A stretch of DNA of 64,000 nt, from NCBI GenBank assembly GCA_921293015.1, contig OV121087.1:40410630-40474629 (forward strand), in the 5' to 3' direction. Made by a program: the position numbers and the translations under genes. Numbering within the stretch: the first letter of the stretch is position 1; the number at the start of each line of letters is the position of its first letter. The notes beneath the pieces were generated by a model. It ran no database searches. It had not been told where the DNA came from and was given only the letters and a program-made list of their open reading frames with translations. Shown piece after piece: positions 1 to 11,112 of the stretch. The stretch is from Phorcus lineatus (taxonomy: Eukaryota > Mollusca > Gastropoda > Trochida > Trochidae).

Positions 1-780
1 CCTCTTTATTGTGATATAAAAAAGATGATAATGCGCTCTGCCGTTAAATGGATAGGAAGTGTAAAAAGCAGTTGAAAAAAAATCGCCTCTCGGTAAACAA
101 AATATGAATAGAGAAATTGCCTGTTTGTGTGATGCTCGCCGGGTCCTTTCTGATTTTCTTGTACATACCAATTTTATATGGCAATAAAGATCATAATTTT
201 CTCTATGTTTTGATATATGAAATTGCAAAATTTACCGAGAAGTTTATGTGATATAAAGTGCGAGAAAATGGTAAAAACGTAAAGAATAAACAAAAGTCAC
301 AATTTTGCGGGACTTGCTGTATCTTTATTCTATATTGTGTATATAATTTTTTTATATCAAATCAAAGACAATTATTCCTTCTTTATCACGAGGTAATCAA
401 TTTCAAAATACGCCTAGATGTTGAGAAGATATGAGCGAAAGAAAGGCACGTGTCAAAATCGCCGTTCAGTTCACATGATTTGAATCGAGAAATTAGCTTT
501 TTGTGCGGCGCTTGCCGTGTCTTTATTTATTTTTGCTCATGTACACATTTTACATGGAAAGAAAGACAATCTTTCCCTCTGTCTTATGATATAAAAATTG
601 TCAAAATACGTTGAGCACATGATGTAAAATTGGTGTGACAAAATGGTGTAAAACTAAAAATATGTAAAAATCACCTTTTTTGCGGCACATGCTGTATCTT
701 CAATTCAGGTAGCGTAGTTATGTATTTTATATTGAATTGAAGACAATTTTCTGCTCTTTCAAATGATCCAACCGGTATTG
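1..780. repeat. Diverged ~190-bp tandem array inside the element (left copy)
   Basis: Units share a core like ACATGGAATTGAAGACAA, followed by CTCTTTATTGTGATATAAAA and a later GCGGCACTTGCTGTATC block. Equivalent anchors lie at 189, 367, 565 and 742, giving spacings of 178, 198 and 177. Short and long units alternate, suggesting a dimer of about 375 bp. Confidence 0.7.
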
Positions 781-1252
781 AAATCCGCCTAAGGGTTCAG
801 AGCATAGGGCGTGCGATATAAGGTTGTACGTTTGGTGTGAGTGCAGGCTTGTAAGCAAACGATAGCACGCGCAGGGAGAAAGTGCCCACAGGCTATTAGC
901 ACGTGCGGCGGGGAGTGGGGGAAAATTGAGTGATTTTAACGCTTATTTTCGGTACCATAAACATAATCAATGTTCTCATAACTTTCGGAGCATGTTCGCG
1001 CATTATTTAGAACACCAACAAAACAAAACAAAACACGGTTGCTTAGCGACAGCCGGAACGAAAATACAAGCGTTGAACTGAGACTACTGCTAGGCAATAC
1101 ATTTCCGGGCTCCGCTACCGAGACCCGCGGTCATAATTAGTTAGCGTGAGAAAAATAGAGTGTGCTACTCGCATCCCGCTAAGGGGACTTGCGGGCAAAG
1201 CTAATTTCATCCCGGAATATTCCGGGACCCGCATCTTAAGGGTTAATAATTA
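1..1252. mobile_element. Right-hand part of a TTAA-bounded non-coding element
   Basis: Positions 1 to about 672 match 14413-15079 nearly base for base at a constant offset of about 14,410. Beyond that, a GC-richer tail runs to 1252 and ends AAGGGTTAA. The other copy begins TTAACCCTT at 13226, so the two termini are inverted relative to each other. TTAACCC...GGGTTAA ends are typical of piggyBac-type transposons, which insert at TTAA. Weak further inverted similarity (GAATATT and TTTGCCC blocks) follows inside both ends. No transposase frame is visible, so the element would be non-autonomous. Its left end lies outside the window. Confidence 0.55.
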
Positions 1253-1985
1253 TTCATACATTTTAATTGTACATCGAAGGTCTCCTATATCAATTAAGTA
1301 AAAAACTACAAAAGCAATATGAATGATTTTCATTTTTTTATAACTTTTTTTTATAAACAATTTTAAAAAATCAATTAAATCTTTTAAACCTACAGTTTTG
1401 GTTTTTGACATTCAGTACCTAAAATGCCTCTGTCAATGCTACTTCATTAGCTTTTATCATAACCGGAGAAATGGCTACAATAGCATTATGAAACTTGGAC
1501 ATCTTGGACAGCTAGAAAACTACAAATAGTGGAGAACAGAAAAACAATCTACATCATATTTAGAGCAGATGACCATAGGGAAGTCCAACAGTCTCGGCAT
1601 GCCCCTTGTCTGACCATCCCTTTAACTGGACATTGAGAAGCCACTGACAATTACCCTAGGATAACAACTACAAGGTTGAACTGATGTCGTGTTGTAACAA
1701 CAAGTGTAGGTATGCTGTACTCCAGCATAATAAGAAATGTAAACACCGGTGTGGGTTCTGTAAACATGAGTGACCAGAGGTCATCATGGACTGAGTGGAC
1801 AGTTGGCAAGCATGAGCCGTTGGTCAATAAAGACAGGATGCAGGTATAGCAAAGACAGTGCTCACTTTCACTGAATTGAGACAGGATTTTCACAAAGCTT
1901 TAACCCTTTGCAGGCTAAGGTTCTCAGTTTGAAGGATACCGCTAATGTGGTTTAACTTGGTTCGAGACTGAACACAAGATCTAGT
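1253..1985. other. No gene seen
   Basis: AT-rich intronic sequence. A TTAACCCTTTGCAGGCTAA motif sits at 1903-1921, close to a variant at 27319-27335. A GAGTGGACA...GAGCC.TTGGTCAA block at 1793-1830 recurs loosely near 2474-2515 and 4235-4270, so part of this is an old dispersed repeat. Confidence 0.4.
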
Positions 1986-2110
1986 TGAGGTGAGGTGATT
2001 TGGGGTTGAATTTCACGGAAGCACTCCACTCAATCCTTACTGCATGTAGAATAGTTTCCTTCTACAGATAAAGTTACCGAGCCCCTGACAGGATTCAAAC
2101 CACAGACCTC
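1986..2110 (-). mobile_element. SINE copy, internally deleted
   Basis: The element's 3' tail region (GAGGTGAGGTGATTTGGGG on the plus strand) is joined directly to its tRNA-proximal part, with the middle missing. The reverse complement of 2091-2101 is a B box (GGTTTGAATCC), placing the tRNA head at the right and the element on the minus strand. The best flanking match (AGATCT on both sides) is too short to call a target duplication. Confidence 0.75.
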
Positions 2111-2760
2111 TTGATCAGAACCAAATACTACTAGATCTCAATAGGTCTACCCTGTGTAAATTACTGCCACATATTAAGGTATCTACCAGTATGACAGTCT
2201 GTAGTTTAAGAGAGGTCAATGCAAGTTCATGGTATTATGTCAAAAATGATTGTGACAAAATCCTAACGGCTACAATAATCTGGTGGTCTTGTGGGTAAGT
2301 TGTTGGTTTTGTCAGTGCTGCTTTGAGTCTCGGAGGGCGAGGGTTTAAATCCTCAAGAGTCTCGATCGGACAAGAATTTGTATATCTATACAGATTGTAT
2401 GATCCAAACTATAAGGCATGTATGTCTAAGGTACAGACTAATTTTGAAAGATAGTGGTAGGTGAAATCACAAGGACAGAGTGGACACTTAACAACCTGAG
2501 CCATCGGTCAACACATCCGGCTTCAGGTAGCTTAGACAAACACTGACCTGTCCAGGATGGATTTGGACAGTCTGGATAGCTGGTGGTCAGCTCATAAGTA
2601 TGAACACACTTCAGCACAGTCACAAGACAAACTGACCGGTCCATTTTTTCAAAACTACTTTTAGTAGCTTAAAATGGTCAGTCTATTTGTGTAGTACCAA
2701 TGGTCAAACTAAGGTTCATCAACCACAGTTCATCTCTGGTTATCTAATAAAAAGTTTCCC
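2111..2760. other. No gene; possible tRNA-like relic
   Basis: At 2342-2352 GGTTTAAATCC resembles a Pol III B box. About 55 bases upstream lies a poor A-box-like TGGTCTTGTGG. This could be the head of an older, different tRNA-derived SINE. Nothing else was recognised. Confidence 0.25.
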
Positions 2761-2772
2761 CTGGTCATCACG

Positions 2773-3082
2773 TTGAGGTGAAGTGAAGTGAGGTGAGTTG
2801 GGGTTTAACGCCGCTTTTAAGATTATTTTACTTATATTGCGGTTGCTAGTATTAATGCAGGAAGAAAGCCTGCAACACTATTGTGACCATGTATTGCGGT
2901 GAAACCTGCAAGCATCGATTGGAACTAGCAAACCATGGGTGGTACCATGCTAAAATTTAGTGTAGCATTGCAACCAAACCTGATTGCATATAGAACAGTT
3001 CTCTACTGCAGACAAAGTTGCCAACCCCTTGGTGGGATTCAAACCAAGCTAGGACCTCTTGAAACGAAGCCGTATGCACTAA
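2773..3082 (-). mobile_element. SINE copy with 12-bp target duplication
   Basis: A nearly complete minus-strand copy with the tail and central domain. The B box is at 3035-3045 (reverse complement GGTTTGAATCC). It is flanked by a perfect direct repeat CTGGTCATCACG at 2761-2772 and 3083-3094. The A-box end is missing, so it is slightly 5'-truncated, as expected for target-primed reverse transcription. The open frames here are SINE-derived. Confidence 0.9.
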
Positions 3083-3122
3083 CTGGTCATCACGGAAGGC
3101 CAATCATATTAAGCAGAGAAGC

Positions 3123-4210
3123 AGAGTAGTGGGAAGAGTAGTGGGAAGAGTAGTGAGAAGAGTAGTGGGAAGAGTAGTGGGAAGAGTAGTTGGAAGAGTA
3201 GTGAGAAGAGTAGTGAGAAGAGTAGTGGGAAAGGTAGTGAGAAGAGTAGTGAGAAGAGTAATGAGAAGAGTAGTGGGAAGAGTAGTGAGAAGAGTAGTGG
3301 GAAGAGTAGTGGGAAGAGTAGTGAGAAGAGTAGTGGGAAGAGTAGTGGGAAGAGTAGTGAGAAGAGTAGTGGGAAGAGTAGTGAGAAGAGTAGTGGGAAG
3401 AGTAGTGAGAAGAGTAGTGGGAAGAGTAGTGGGAAGAGTAGTGAGAAGAGTAGTGGGAAGAGTAGTGGGAAGAGTAGTGAGAAGAGTAGTGAGAAGAGTA
3501 GTGAGAAGAGTAGTGAGCAGAGTAGTGGGAAGAGTAGTGGGAAGAGTAGTGAGAAGAGTAGTGGGAAGAGTAGTGGGAAGAGTAGTTGGAAGAGTAGTGA
3601 GAAGAGTAGTGGGAAGAGTAGTGAGAAGAGTAGTGAGAAGAGTAGTGAGAAGAGTAGTGAGTAGAGTAGTGAGAAGAGTAGTGAGAAGAGTAGTGAGAAG
3701 AGTAGTGAGAAGAGTAGTGGGAAGAGTAGTGGGAAGAGTAGTGAGAAGAGTAGTGGGAAGAGTAGTGAGAAGAGTAGTGAGAAGAGTAGTGGGAAGAGTA
3801 GTGAGAAGAGTAGTGAGAAGAGTAGTGGGAAGAGTGCGTAGTGGGAAGAGTAGTGGGAAGAGTAGTGAGAAGAGTAGTGAGAAGAGTAGTGGGAAGAGTA
3901 GTGAGAAGAGTAGTGAGAAGAGTAGTGGGAAGAGTAGTGAGAAGAGTAGTGGGAAGAGTAGTGGGAAGAGTAGTGAGAAGAGTAGTGGGAAGAGTAGTGG
4001 GAAGAGTAGTGAGAAGAGTAGTGAGAAGAGTAGTGAGAAGAGTAGTGGGAAGAGTAGTGGGAAGAGTAGTGGGAAGAGTAGTGAGAAGAGTAGTGAGAAG
4101 AGTAGTGAGAAGAGTAGTGAGAAGAGTAGTGGAAAGAGTAGTGAGAAGAGTAGTGGGAAGAGTAGTGGGAAGAGTAGTGGGGAGAGTAGTGGGAAGAGTA
4201 GTGGGAAGAA
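3123..4210. repeat. 12-bp satellite, about 90 units
   Basis: Units are GTGRGAAGAGTA, with G or A at the fourth base as nearly the only variable site. Rare variants are GTGAGC, GTGAGT and GTTGGA. A phase slip occurs at 3835-3840. Because 12 is divisible by three and stop codons are absent from several phases, ~390-residue frames open on both strands (RVVG/RVVR or SGKSSEKS on plus, LLTT or LLFP on minus). These are artefacts of the repeat. The plus strand is strongly purine-biased. Confidence 0.95.
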
Positions 4211-5679
4211 TGGACCTGTCTTCTGTGCCAGTTTGTTTACATCACCGGTCAGAACAAGTAGCCATTGGTCAAGAGACAAGACTCTCTGTCTGTATGATTT
4301 TGAGTGAACTAATCATTTGGTAGAGGATAGGCATTTCATTGTACTTTATAGGGCGATGTCACAAATTCATGAGGCCTTAACATTAAAGCTTTACTTAAGT
4401 CTGTGCCTATTTATTCCTTTTGAACATATTTATCAACTTTGAAATAGAACATTATTTACTGACTGAAAATTTGAACATCAATTTGAATATTTTTATTCTA
4501 TCAATTTTGTCATTTTGAAGTCAGGTGTTTTGCTGCAAGTATTTATTTTCAAATCCATACATTCACACATATATATAATTCTTTTTTTAAAAACATTTTA
4601 AAATTTTGTTGAATGAGCCATGAGCTAGAATTTATGAAGTCATCATGAAGCAATTACCATAAATTATGATTGAAAAAAATGAAGAAATTGTCATAGAAAT
4701 TCAATTAATCAACAGTTTTTTGGGGGTAATTTTTTTCAATTTGAAATTTTAACATTGATAATGAACCGCTAATATTTTCCAAAATTTACTTGATGATATT
4801 TCATCTGAATAACAAATCTAACCATAAAGGGTTGATTTTTCAAATGAAACCTATTCTTAACTTTTATGGCATATTAAAGGTTAACATTTATAAACCTGTA
4901 CAAACCGGTTGAACATGATTTACAATTTATTCATTTATTTATGATGTCTCGTTCATTTCACTCTCACAAATGTCACCTTGACATATCAAGTGTGAGATAT
5001 TATGAAGTGTCTTCAAAGCAGGTATTTTTGTTAGACCACAAACAAGGGGTATAAATAATGATTGGTCATATTTTATTTGATGGAGATTGACTCACCACAA
5101 TGCTATGATCTATAGGACTTTGAGAGATACTTTAACAGAATAGTAAAAAAAGGCAATTGAAATTAAACGATTTAAATGGAAATATTCATACAAAAAATAA
5201 AGAAATTTAAAATACTTAAAATCATACCTGGTAAAGAAATTTAATAAAATAAACTTTAACACATTGTTGACACACTATTCTGTGACATGATTAGTTGAAT
5301 GAGTGCAGTCTGAATCAATCTCATTAAATCAAATCATTGATTCCTTTCCTAATATCATATAGGGTTTTACTTGTCCCTCATTTATGATATGACGGAATGC
5401 CGTAGAGATCTGTGTTCACAGGAAGTTATGCAATTTCCTATCACCATCGTGCTTTCAAATTTATGAAAGTAAATAATAGATAAAAAGCACTTTTCTGAGT
5501 ATGGCTGCAAAGAGCATACCGTTACAGAATTTGACAACATCTTCCAAAAGTTTGTAATATTCGGGCCCTCATGAAGCCCTGGATCTGATGTCTTTAATAA
5601 CCGAGTTGCGATGGATAAAAGTTTCAAAATATTGACGGGATACAAACTTGTTCCATCAAGGGGCTTTCTTCTCCACTTG
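4211..5679. other. No gene seen
   Basis: AT-rich intronic sequence with short frames only and no recognisable domain or repeat. Confidence 0.4.
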
Positions 5680-5902
5680 GTCTGACAGCAACCCGATTAC
5701 TCGCATGTCGTGACAAAAGCTCAGCTAGCCAATTACAATGACTCTTGCAAAGACTATGGCAAGTAACTTCTGTGCATTATTCATTATACATAACTGCCCC
5801 AATATTTTTCTTTGAATGCAATGATTTGATTGGTCCTAATGACTAGGTTTTGTTAGCACCAACTGGGTACAGAACATGCGAGTAATAGGGCCATAGTCAG
5901 AC
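5680..5902. mobile_element. Foldback MITE-like element, 223 bp
   Basis: Terminal inverted repeats begin GTCTGAC at 5680 and end GTCAGAC at 5902. Each runs about 29 bases inward and includes an identical ATTACTCGCATGT block, with mismatches only in the middle. There is no coding capacity. No clear target duplication was found. Confidence 0.7.
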
Positions 5903-6241
5903 TGACTTGTGAGGAAATCCCAGACGGTAAAATTTTTATCTTGGTAAATTAAATTTTTTGCAACATTTATTCCTTCCACAATAAATTTTAATCAGATGTG
6001 TGAGTGTAAATACTATAGAGTACTGCTCCATTTCCTACACATGACAAATACTGTCTCTCCCCTTCAACAAAATAATAATATTAACCACTACAAAACTATT
6101 ATAACAGATATTAAATCTGTAAATCATCATGGGTACCAGGTAGGATTGGAATCCAAATTCTATTAATGCATTGACTGATAAGAAGTCAACTTTGACGACT
6201 GAAAAACATCTTGAAAAAAAATCTTTAAACACAGAACTGAC

Positions 6242-6401
6242 CCGGAAGGGATCCTTTGGTATATGTTCCTCCGATACAGTGACCGTTTTTAACGCTGTGA
6301 GACTGGTATCAGTGTTGCCACGGTCACCAGGAGTGAAGACGCTATCTTCCGATATACTCCGCTTCCCTCCCTGAAGTTTGGAGGACTGGTGGGACTTGAA
6401 G
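6242..6401 (-). CDS. Exon 3 of the CRACD-like candidate gene (SxxDSVF motif)
   Basis: The minus-strand acceptor TTTTTATTACTTCCAG precedes base 6401, and a donor CGG|GTCAGT follows base 6242. The exon is 160 bp: one base (C) that completes the Gly codon left open by exon 2, then 53 codons. The product runs FKSHQSSKLQGG, then KRSISEDSVFTPGDRG, and ends PKDPFR. The SISEDSVF segment resembles the SHDSIF motif I recall from vertebrate CRACD/KIAA1211. With the basic patch in exon 2, this is the basis of the family call. It ends in phase 0. No following exon was recognised between 6241 and 1, so the gene should continue outside the window. The donor has C at +3, so another donor is possible. A SINE lies only about 19 bases upstream of the acceptor. 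Confidence 0.75.
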
Positions 6402-6420
6402 CTGGAAGTAATAAAAACAT

Positions 6421-6552
6421 TGGAGGTGAGGTGACTGGATTTGGGGTTTAATGTTACTTTTAAGAGTATTTCATTTATATCACAGCTGCAAGTATAATTG
6501 CAGGGAGAAAGCCGAAAACACTTTCTGGAAAAGCATTGCAACACCATTGAAA
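6421..6552 (-). mobile_element. SINE 3' part, beside the exon 3 acceptor
   Basis: The tail (GGAGGTGAGGTGACTGG on the plus strand), the central ...TATCACAGCTGC... block and GCAGGGAGAAAGCC match other copies. The tRNA head is absent. The element is in the same orientation as the gene, and its 3' end stops about 19 bases before the acceptor of exon 3. Confidence 0.8.
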
Positions 6553-6833
6553 TGTGTACACCTGGAAATTGTTACTGAAGGAAATAAACAATTTTCTCTC
6601 CAAAAGGTAACTTCTTTTTCTTTGGTGTATTTAATGTAGGAATTTGCTTGATAAATTGGTTGTCAGGTAAACATGATAACAAATATTTCCAGGCTGTAAT
6701 TTGGTAGACTTATTCATCCAATTTATCCAACACAATCCTGTACCAAATAGACAAAAAGTAACTTCCTCTATGAGAAACTTTTTGACTTCCTTGATTAACA
6801 ATTCCCATGCATAAACATTCCTAAAGTGTGATT

Positions 6834-6856
6834 GCGGTGAGTGAGTGAGTGAGTAA
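6834..6856. repeat. GTGA simple repeat
   Basis: A short run of GTGA units like the tail seen on SINE copies (compare 50234). No SINE body is attached. Confidence 0.6.
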
Positions 6857-6960
6857 GTATCAAACTTTGCCCCCAGATCATTAACTTGTCCCAGTTTGGT
6901 TCACTGACTACCGGTAATTCAACCCTGGCTCATAAGCGCTAATATATTTGGCCCAATATG

Positions 6961-7078
6961 GCTTGCTCTCTTGGCTACCTTGGCTACGCTAGATAGTGCC
7001 CCTTGGCAAAAAGTTGCAATCTTTTTATGATATTTAATTTGACTATCAAGCTCAGCAAAGGTGGCCTAGAGAGCAAGC
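6961..7078. mobile_element. Short foldback element, 118 bp
   Basis: Inverted arms of 21 bases at 6961-6981 and 7058-7078 (GCTTGCTCTCT.GGC.ACCTT) differ at two positions. This could be a deleted MITE or a hairpin-forming relic. Confidence 0.55.
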
Positions 7079-9639
7079 ACAGAAAAGTTGATGCATGCAA
7101 TGCTTAAATTAGCCAGTCATTTGGACGGGCACAATTAATGCCTTGTGGAGGAAGTTCAGCCCCACATGGGCAGGTTTTCAGACATTCTTGGCTGCAAAAG
7201 CTGTGATGTCAAATGAATGTAGCTTGAATGTCTGAAGGATATATCTGTCATAATAGAATGAACAACGACAACTGAAGCTGAAATAAGGAAAAGCATTTGA
7301 GGAAAGTCTGCATTTTATTTAATTTCTTCATGTTAAAAATGTTATAACCATTTGTTAATTGATGTTGCATGTTAATATTGTTGAACTTAGCTTAAGCGTC
7401 CAAAATTATATTTTCAGGAATCAACATTGAACAAACATTTTTAAAATTTAATTTGCAAAACATTTATCATTGAAGAAAACTTTTATAATTAAACACTTCA
7501 AGGGTAATACTATGAATATATATTTAACATTTCTTTGTCCACTTTAAACAAATTTCATTTTGTTATGTTTTGCGGGCACACAAATGTCATATTTGTTTTT
7601 GTTTACGTTTGATGCAAGCTCCACTCAGCTTCACGTATGGTCAATATTACACTCAGTCTGGGCCTAGCTGTTTTCTCGATCAAGGCCAATATACGCCAAA
7701 ATCAATAACCCTTTTCACACAAAGTCTTGACATTCAAGGGCTGTTAAATAATAAATTCCTGTTGGAATTATTACTTGAGCAAATCGGACAACAAATCTCC
7801 CCAATTTTGACGTAAAGGAGGATGGCCACTATAAACATGATGATCTCATCAAATCCATATAAGGCAGCAAAACTCCACACAGTGTTGTCTGACTACAAAC
7901 AATGCCCAGAGCTCAAAGTGCAAGTCTGCATAAAGCGTACACTGCAGTGCATGTATTGTGTCGCGCATTTTATGTTTTTGCATAAATTGTAGGAGATAAG
8001 GATATTGTTTCTGAATTAGAGAAAAAATTACGATATTCCCATCTTAAAAAGACGATTTGCAGACAATACACACCTAAACATAATTCACATAATTCTCTCC
8101 AAATCAAGCCTTATATTCACCAGAAATATGAAACTAACCATGTTAACAAAGTGTTGGTTCAATTCAGTACATGCACGGAGTTCAATTTATATAATTCAGG
8201 TTCGAACAAAATATCCCAACATTGTGATCACATACTTAAATCGTGAATGAAAAAATACTAAGTACCTTGAAAAATTTCCTTTCAGAAGGGTGATATTTCA
8301 GTCTGGCCCATAATTCAAATCATTTAAATTTACAACTTCGATGATCTTCAATCATTTAATTCTGTTGCCTTTTAAATCAAAGATAGAGATGAATATTTAA
8401 TTTATTATTTCACACAAATGTTCATAAATACATGTACTTACAACATGGCCATTTCAAACAAATACAAGATATGAATACTTCACACATTGATTCTTACGGG
8501 GTATGTACGTCAGAGCATAAACCATACAATATAGACCTGGAAAATCTATATCTATTAAGCGTACTTATATTCGAGATGGAGAATGACTTAATGCCTCAAT
8601 ATGGATTAAGAAATCAATAAATATATCCTCAATGGTTATAATTGTTGGTGAACTATTGGAACCACACCCAAAGGTTGGTTTAATCATTAATGTGGCCAGA
8701 ACTGATGTAAAAGTAATTATATAAAATATGCAGATATATATTATAAAGAAATTCAAACTCTGAAAAAATATTTTACAAAATGACATAAAGTTTAAGAACT
8801 ATTTTAAAATTTGTGCCGTTATTGAAAAGGATCGAATGCAAAGAGTAAATGTTTGACAATCTTGACACAACGTAACTTAAAATGAAAATTGGGATATAGG
8901 TTCTAATGTTATAATAAATGTTATTGAGAAAATTACTTTATCCCACTATTGAACCCTGTAATGAGTTACCATACAACATAAAAGTATTATGCCTTAACAA
9001 ATAAACACTCATAACAATAAACATCAAGCCCTTGAAGAAATAACGATTGAAAGTAATTAACTTTTAAGTATATATCATAATGCAATTAACATGATTTTTG
9101 ATCACCTAAATCTCTAGGCTAGAACTTGAAATGAACAACTCAATGTCTATATGTTCCTACAATGTTGACAAAATAAGTCATGATTTAGCCAGCTAGGATC
9201 CCAAAACAGCAGTTTACAATGCAGTCCATATGTCACCAATATGCATTAATAGAAAACAGTTGTATATCAAAAGGTTTGGTCACAGCCCTTTCTGCACTTG
9301 TTGACACATCTGAAGAGTGGCAAGCAATACTTTCATAAATCTTTTTTTCTTGTATGAAGAATTCAGAGTCTTAAATTATTTTTTCTATTGTTTATGAAAA
9401 TACTTAAGTGCACTACAACAAAATAATCTTACAAGTAATAACATATTCAAATGTTTAATGCTATCATTTTGGGTGTATTTTCTAACCAAAAGCATATATA
9501 TGCATATGTGTTGATTTAATTTTTTAATATGGCTTTGAGTTGAAACAAACCATAAACATTGTTGCATTTAATTTTACTTGATCAAAACAAAGTAAAAAAT
9601 TACAGTTAAATAATAAATTAAAAGAAATATATTTCCAAA
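7079..9639. other. No gene seen
   Basis: AT-rich intron with short frames only. No domain, splice-paired exon or clear repeat recognised. Confidence 0.4.
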
Positions 9640-9985
9640 GTAATTTATCCATAAACAAGAATAAAGCCCTTACATTGTATGAAATATTCCTTGATAATAT
9701 TACTTTGCACTTTTATTATGTGAAACACAATATCAAGAGTAAATTTTACAGATTATTAAGTTATCCAAAAAAAAAAAAAAAGTTCTTATACTATGTATGT
9801 GATATTCTTTAATAATAAAATTATTAACTTTTTTAATGTAAAAAAAACAAAACCAAAAGTAAATGAAAGAGACTTTAAACTCATCCACACAAAAAATAAA
9901 GTCCTTGAATTTGTATGTCATATTCTTTAACATAATTGTATTGCGCTTTTATAATAGAAAATATAATACCAAAAATAAAAACTCC
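9640..9985. repeat. Tandem repeat, about 118 bp x 3
   Basis: An ATATTC(C/T)TT.A core recurs at 9684, 9802 and 9920, exactly 118 bases apart. Shared flanks include a CCTT-A-TTGTATGT block before and CAAAAGTAAAT-type blocks after. Two units carry A-rich insertions. Confidence 0.7.
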
Positions 9986-10539
9986 CAATATTATCAATAT
10001 TTGCATTGCCATATTGAAGACAAACTCAACTCAGAAATTATTTCCTGCCACACCTTTATAAAATTTCATAAAGAATTCTTCTTGGAGAATCATTCCTGTC
10101 TGAAATATCTTTTATTGCTATAAACAACCCAAAGTTTTCCAAATTTGGTCTATTTATTCTACAAGAAAAAGAGGGCTGTGATTTCGTTATGAGTTGTTAT
10201 TCCGGAAGTGCGATAAAATTTCGCACAAGAGCTAACAGAAAAGACAAACAAGGAAAATCAACTCAATGTTTAATTTTCTGGTTATTACACTTTTTGCAGA
10301 TAATTCTTGGCAGATTTTATAAAAGATTTAGAACATATTGCGATCCGACATATTTACACAGACTTAGTCTGTATTTGAATAACCGAACACGCAAATCTGT
10401 TCTAAACAAACAAGACGCAGATATTTTCTAAATTATAAAAATGAACACTGACATTTCCCTTTTCAGACAATGTCACAGATTTTTTTACTTTGAAATTAAC
10501 AATGTTTCAAGATTAATTTCTTCAAATTTTAAAATTTGT
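9986..10539. other. No gene recognised
   Basis: An 80-codon plus-strand frame at 10189-10431 is basic and AT-driven. I see no family motif or splice support, so it is not called. Confidence 0.3.
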
Positions 10540-10547
10540 TTCCTTTT

Positions 10548-10895
10548 CAAGTTTAAGTTCAACTTCTTTATTCACTAAAACCACTCACAGTGGTACATAG
10601 TACATTTTTACACAATCATTAAAACATTTTTCTCAACGAGGTAACATCGATCATATTTTTGAAAGTTGTTCAGAGATACATCTAATGAATTTACTTAGTT
10701 TGTCAACAATTGTATAACAATTTTCTGAGAAGAGACTATGAAGTTTAAAATAATTAAGTTTTGTACAACAATACTTAGGTAATAACTTTTTTCTATTTTC
10801 TAATAAACGATTACACTCAAAAATATAGTGGTATTCATCACCCACTTCACCAGAGTTACACATCAAACACTTTCTATCTTTGTGATATTCAAATT
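10548..10895 (-). pseudogene. LINE ORF2 C-terminal remnant and 3' tail
   Basis: On the minus strand a frame reads RKCLMCNSGEVGDEYHYIF, followed by ECNRLLENRKKLLPKYC, ending with a stop near 10651. The C-x-x-C...H-x-x-x-x-C arrangement (CMC...DEYHYIFEC) is the zinc-knuckle-like end typical of non-LTR retrotransposon ORF2 proteins in invertebrates. An in-frame TAA lies just upstream of EYHKDR. After the stop codon the sequence runs to GAATAAAG near 10570, consistent with a LINE 3' end. Reverse transcriptase and endonuclease are missing, so this is a 5'-truncated dead copy. Confidence 0.75.
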
Positions 10896-11009
10896 AATAG
10901 GAATAATCATCCAAAACTGTGCTCCACAGATGATATCACTTGTGGAAGATCATTGATATCTCTTAGGTGATATCATTTCGACAGTAGATTTTGAACAATG
11001 CCCTGTCAA

Positions 11010-11112
11010 GCCCAATATATGACGTCACAATTATTTTACATCATGAAGTAATGACATCACAATGTTATGGCGTCATGAACATGACAACGTAACAATGCAA
11101 TGACATCACACC
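11010..11112. repeat. Degenerate TGACATCACAATG repeats with a CRE palindrome
   Basis: TGACGTCA occurs at 11020-11027, ATGACATCACA at 11051-11061, GGCGTCATG near 11064 and TGACATCACA near 11101. This could be a decayed minisatellite or a cluster of CREB/ATF-like sites. Confidence 0.4.

Larger units (their letters stand above)
1..6241 (-). other. Start of intron 3, gene continues off the window
   Basis: Everything below the exon 3 donor should be intron or later exons of the same gene. It contains a TTAA-ended element (1-1252), two SINE copies, a 12-bp satellite and a MITE. I saw no coding exon with paired splice sites in it. Confidence 0.5.

Noticed and set aside
3104-4323. Open frames of about 390 codons on both strands (RVVG/SGKS and LLTT repeats)
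   Set aside because: They are produced by a 12-bp repeat lacking stop codons. Both strands and several frames are open at once.
6035-6547. 170-codon minus frame as a single gene
   Set aside because: Only 6242-6401 is flanked by splice sites and has coding character. The upstream part is SINE, the downstream part intron.
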